Shown here: one piece after another, positions 14,861 to 17,780 of the stretch | How the letters are laid out: the number at the start of each line of letters is the position of its first letter | How positions within the stretch are numbered: position 1 is the stretch's first letter | Assembly (NCBI GenBank): GCA_021739805.1 | Contig: JAIPBB010000083.1 | Coordinates: 1 to 17,780, forward strand | DNA: 17,780 bases | Source: Saprospiraceae bacterium | GTDB lineage: Bacteria > Bacteroidota > Bacteroidia > Bacteroidales > JAIPBB01 | Direction: 5' to 3' | Notes under the pieces: model-generated | What the model was told of the DNA's origin: nothing | Database searches by the model: none | What the model saw: the letters and a program-made list of their open reading frames with translations, nothing else | Program-made: the position numbers and the translations under genes

Positions 14861-14989
14861 GATGTTCGACATTCAAAATATTTCAAACAGTTTTAAGATT
14901 ATTTTTAGAAATATTTTCGTTTGAATAGAAGTCCTAATAATAATAAATTGAATAAGTTACCGTTAGTTTTAAGTAATAATCCATTTATT

Positions 14990-15511
14990 ATGAGATTTGT
15001 AATAAGCATTATCTTTTCACTTTTATTCATAAACTCATTTAGCCAAGTCTCTATTAGTATTGGTCCATACAGCACTGAACCGGCAAAGAATATTGGAATT
15101 ATTCTTGGTCATCAGGGTTTTAAGCAAAATCTGGAAGAAATTGGAGTAGCTTTTAATTTTGTTGAAAGCAGACGAAAAAAATTTAATCCGAACCGTAATT
15201 TTTCTCCTTTCAATTACACTAAACCATTTTTTGGAATGTCTGGTTCCATGCTATATGACTTTGATGATGGGCAAATAAGTGGTGGAAAAGCCAGTGCCTG
15301 GTTTCAATTTTTTATTTGTGCAGGATTAGAATATTCAAATTTTGTGTTAGACAATAAGAATTATAATTTGGTTAATGGAAAAATAGGGCTGGAACTTTTT
15401 GGTTTTGCTTTTACCTTTGATAAGTACCTAAACTCAAAATACAATAATAATGCATTTCCTGACTATTTCTTTTCTTTGCGATATTATATTCCAATAAAAT
15501 ATTTCAGGTAA
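14990..15511 (+). CDS. small exported hypothetical protein, possible outer-membrane beta-strand protein
   Basis: I do not recognise the family. The ATG at 14990 gives 173 aa starting with a good signal peptide (MRFVISIIFSLLFINSFS, cleavage near SFS|QV). A TTG at 14921 would only put a polar, Asn-rich 23-residue stretch before it, so I prefer the ATG. The mature part alternates polar and aromatic/hydrophobic residues (VSISIGPYS, IGVAFNFVESR, AWFQFFICAGLEYSNFVL, KIGLELFGFAFTFDKYL). It ends in DYFFSLRYYIPIKYFR, as in small outer-membrane barrels whose last strand is aromatic. That localisation is inferred. A TATTTTCG at 14912-14919 might be the -7 box. It converges with the next gene, with 65 bp between the stops. 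Confidence 0.7.
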   Translation: MRFVISIIFSLLFINSFSQVSISIGPYSTEPAKNIGIILGHQGFKQNLEEIGVAFNFVESRRKKFNPNRNFSPFNYTKPFFGMSGSMLYDFDDGQISGGKASAWFQFFICAGLEYSNFVLDNKNYNLVNGKIGLELFGFAFTFDKYLNSKYNNNAFPDYFFSLRYYIPIKYFR

Positions 15512-15576
15512 TATTAAAGCTTGGGAAACCTTTATACGTGCAAATCTGATTATGTGGGAAGCAGTATTCCGCTTAT

Positions 15577-17055
15577 CTATTTCAAAACCACATATTCACA
15601 AGCATCCATTCCTGCAATAGGAAACTCCTGCCCTTTTTTAATTAATGTTCTATTAAATTGCACAAGAGTATCGGGATAATTATCCATCCAATAAACCTTT
15701 AAAATATAAAGTTTAGGTTGATTTAAAACTTCATCAATCAGATATCCGTTGCGAACGTCAGATTTATCATGGGGTGTGGCTACTATCAAATCAGGAGAAA
15801 CACAGGCATTAATATATGAATTCCAATAATCAGCTATAATACCAGCTTTTCCCAGCTTATCAAACTCTTTTATTGAATTATATGCAGGAGAAATTCTTTT
15901 AGGAATATAAAAATACCTGATTGAACTAAATGAACCACTTAAAACAATAACAAACAAAATTATCATCCTAAGTACTTTAAATTTTGCAGTGCTTAAATCA
16001 AAATATAAAAGTGCTGCAACGGCAAATGACATATAGGTAATTACAAAATAGCGTCTGCCAACATCATTTAAAAATACCCAATGTGAAATTATGGCTACAA
16101 TTAAATTCATAACTGCAAAAATCAGGAAGAAATAAAATGCAGTGTATTTTGCTTTTGATTTGCTAGTATCCGATTTTTTTGAAAGCAAGATTGCGGTAGG
16201 AATTCCCAGAACCAGCAAATAAGCATAAATACTCACAACATAACATTCTGCTCTAAACAAAAAAACATTTCCCAAAGTTTTCAAAATCACTTTTATTGTT
16301 ATTCCAATTTCTTCGGCATTATTAAATAAATGGGCATACATTGGAACTACTGTGGCATGTGCTTTAGCGTAAGAAATGAAAATATAAGCTAAAACACTAA
16401 AAACTATAAGCAATCCAATACTTATTAAATTGAATGACTGCAACAAAGCTCTAAAGGGTTTATTATTGTTTCTTACAAACAATATTGCCGCAAATCCCAT
16501 TATAAGACCTATTGAGACAATTGATAAGTCTGAAACCCATAATGAGATTACCTGAATTAATAATGCAAAAATTAAAAATAAACCTTTAGAAAAATTTCTA
16601 TCAACATCCATCATTCTTTTTAAACAGAACAAGCCCATTGTCATTAAGCTAAACTGTAATCCAAAGAAATTCTGCAAGAATCCGGGAGCATAATACCAGG
16701 ATGGAAAAAACCAAACTAAAGCAAGAAGTAATTTAGTATTTCTTTTTTCAAAAAAAGCTAAAAGTGCAAAATAGCCAAATATCAGTATGATATAATGAAC
16801 TATTGAAGCACAAATAATTGGCGAAATTGATGTAATCTTATATAAAATTTTTACAAGAATTGGTAGAAGGCTTCCTCCCCTGTCCTGGCCCCAGTAATAA
16901 AAGTCGCTTGGAAGATTAAGTTTATAAGCCATCAATATATTAACAGCATAATCAGAATTTAATAATGGATAAAATCTGGCTGAAAAATTAAAAAACGAAA
17001 ATATAATTATTCCAACAAGAATAACGTAATAAGTGATTTTGGGTAATTTTTCCAT
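15577..17055 (-). CDS. polytopic membrane protein, possibly a GT-C-type glycosyltransferase
   Basis: 492 aa with roughly 10-12 hydrophobic segments: TM1 at about 9-24 (YYVILVGIIIFSFFNF), others at about 80-100, 110-125, 155-200, 210-230, 265-290, 305-325 and 340-375. A soluble C-terminal portion of about 110 residues follows from RYFYIPKRIS on. After TM1 comes a loop with an acidic residue, LLNSDYAVN (Asp35), then FYYWGQDRGGSLLP (52-65). An acidic residue in the first outer loop plus many helices and a C-terminal soluble domain is the GT-C layout of lipid-linked-sugar glycosyltransferases. I found no decisive family motif, so this is an inference. The ATG at 17053-17055 precedes TM1. No glycan genes are adjacent. 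Confidence 0.75.
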   Translation of the reverse strand: MEKLPKITYYVILVGIIIFSFFNFSARFYPLLNSDYAVNILMAYKLNLPSDFYYWGQDRGGSLLPILVKILYKITSISPIICASIVHYIILIFGYFALLAFFEKRNTKLLLALVWFFPSWYYAPGFLQNFFGLQFSLMTMGLFCLKRMMDVDRNFSKGLFLIFALLIQVISLWVSDLSIVSIGLIMGFAAILFVRNNNKPFRALLQSFNLISIGLLIVFSVLAYIFISYAKAHATVVPMYAHLFNNAEEIGITIKVILKTLGNVFLFRAECYVVSIYAYLLVLGIPTAILLSKKSDTSKSKAKYTAFYFFLIFAVMNLIVAIISHWVFLNDVGRRYFVITYMSFAVAALLYFDLSTAKFKVLRMIILFVIVLSGSFSSIRYFYIPKRISPAYNSIKEFDKLGKAGIIADYWNSYINACVSPDLIVATPHDKSDVRNGYLIDEVLNQPKLYILKVYWMDNYPDTLVQFNRTLIKKGQEFPIAGMDACEYVVLK

Positions 17056-17372
17056 TAATTATAAAGCAGGTATTAGAATTCAAATTATAAGGCTTAAAAT
17101 TACAAATATTAATTTAGGGATACCTTTGGTTTTATAAAAATTCCGATTTTTTCATTCTAACCTAAATATTATAATTCACATTTTTATTATAGTTTTTGTA
17201 AATCACTGGGGTTAAGATGTTTTGATTATTTCTTATAGTGAAATTAAAAAAAAATAAAAAAAACTTCATTTTCAGGGGTTACCTTTTGAAATTTTTGGAA
17301 TATACATTATGAGAAAGACTAACTAATTGTCATAGGTTTCTCGAGATTATTTAAAGATTAAATTTTATTATT
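17056..17372. other. 317-bp AT-rich gene-free spacer between divergent genes
   Basis: No coding region, inverted repeat or array is convincing here. It must hold promoters for both flanking genes, but no clear TTTG-N19-TAnnTTTG was found. An A-rich tract (AAAAAAAAATAAAAAAAAC) lies at about 17248-17267. Heptamer arrays and REP-like palindromes, present in the other long spacers, are absent. Confidence 0.6.
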
Positions 17373-17780
17373 ATGAATAAATATACAGATTATAGCATTT
17401 TTATAGATAAAAAATTAATTATTAGATATTTTTCAGGGGAAATTTATGTGAAGGATATTATCGATTTACTGCATAAAACAAGTCTGGATGAAAATTATGA
17501 TCCAACCTTTAATGTTATTCATGATTTTAGAAATGGAAATGTTAAATTAGACAGAACTGATACTACTCAAATAGCTAAATATCTTAAGTCTAACTTAGCA
17601 ATGTATGGTAGAAGAAATTCAGTTAGTTTGACCAGTGAACCAAATCAGGTAGCTTTATCAATAATTTTCGAAACGCAAATACAAGATTTTCCATTAAATT
17701 TTCATATAGTCAGTACAATGGAAGCAGCCGTAAAATGTGTTTGTCTCCACCCTTTTGATAGTAATATTATTGAGTCCCAT
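17373..17780 (+). CDS. small cytosolic protein, STAS/SpoIIAA-like fold suspected, 3' truncated
   Basis: Open from the ATG at 17373 through the window end (136 codons, no stop). The product begins MNKYTDYSIFIDKKLIIRYF and continues SGEIYVKDIIDLLHKTSLDE, NYDPTFNVIHDFRNGNVKLD; the visible part ends CVCLHPFDSNIIESH. It has no signal peptide or membrane segment. The pattern of a beta strand ending in (Y/F)(F/Y)SG, a helix, then YDPxFNVIxDxR resembles small Bacteroidota proteins with a STAS/SpoIIAA-like alpha/beta fold. That assignment is from general resemblance and unproven. The start is preceded by AATTTTATTATT without a Shine-Dalgarno sequence. The gene was found by reading the frame at the window edge. 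Confidence 0.7.
   Translation, partial: MNKYTDYSIFIDKKLIIRYFSGEIYVKDIIDLLHKTSLDENYDPTFNVIHDFRNGNVKLDRTDTTQIAKYLKSNLAMYGRRNSVSLTSEPNQVALSIIFETQIQDFPLNFHIVSTMEAAVKCVCLHPFDSNIIESH

Noticed and set aside
14921..14989. TTG start adding 23 residues to the small exported protein
   Set aside because: It would bury a good signal peptide behind a polar Asn-rich stretch; the ATG at 14990 gives a normal signal peptide start.

Overview
The window looks like a chromosomal segment from a low-GC, AT-rich member of the Bacteroidota (Bacteroidetes). Three lines of evidence agree. Two secreted proteins end in type IX secretion (T9SS) type A sorting domains. Recognisable promoters follow the Bacteroidota TTTG-N19-TAnnTTTG pattern rather than -35/-10 boxes, and most starts have A/T-rich leaders without a clear Shine-Dalgarno sequence. 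The intergenic regions are filled with degenerate short-period arrays and palindromes of a kind common in this phylum. No rRNA, tRNA, CRISPR array, transposase or prophage gene was found.

Layout. 1-1837: a histidine kinase (5' end outside the window) overlapping an OmpR-type response regulator. 1968-3209: an MFS transporter behind an octamer-period repeat. 3210-4862: an orphan RhuM-family gene set between two 54-bp imperfect direct repeats and several heptamer-period arrays. 4863-6551: a secreted seven-repeat SBBP-type beta-propeller protein with a T9SS tail. 6552-6985: a mosaic repeat spacer. 6986-8077: an enlarged thymidylate synthase. 8186-9667 (minus): a PutP-like sodium/solute symporter. 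10053-11822 (minus): a secreted C10 cysteine peptidase with CUB and T9SS domains. 11947-14778 (plus, divergent from it): a secreted S9 prolyl-oligopeptidase-type serine peptidase. 14990-15511: a small exported hypothetical protein. 15577-17055 (minus): a polytopic membrane protein, possibly GT-C-like. 17373-end: the start of a small cytosolic protein cut by the window edge.

How the genes may work together. Only the kinase and regulator form a clear operon. The C10 peptidase, the S9 peptidase and the PutP-like symporter together suggest extracellular protein breakdown followed by periplasmic peptide trimming and uptake of an amino acid such as proline. That is an inference from content and proximity, since the genes have separate promoters and different orientations. 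ThyA is a housekeeping gene with no folate partner nearby.

The most unusual material is between the genes. At least four spacers hold degenerate tandem arrays with an exact 7-nt period. One of these runs into the 3' end of the symporter gene and supplies its last codons and stop. Two spacers share an identical 20-mer, each paired with an inverted partner, and the RhuM gene sits between 54-bp direct repeats. I see no convincing new multi-gene system; the repeat architecture is the best lead.
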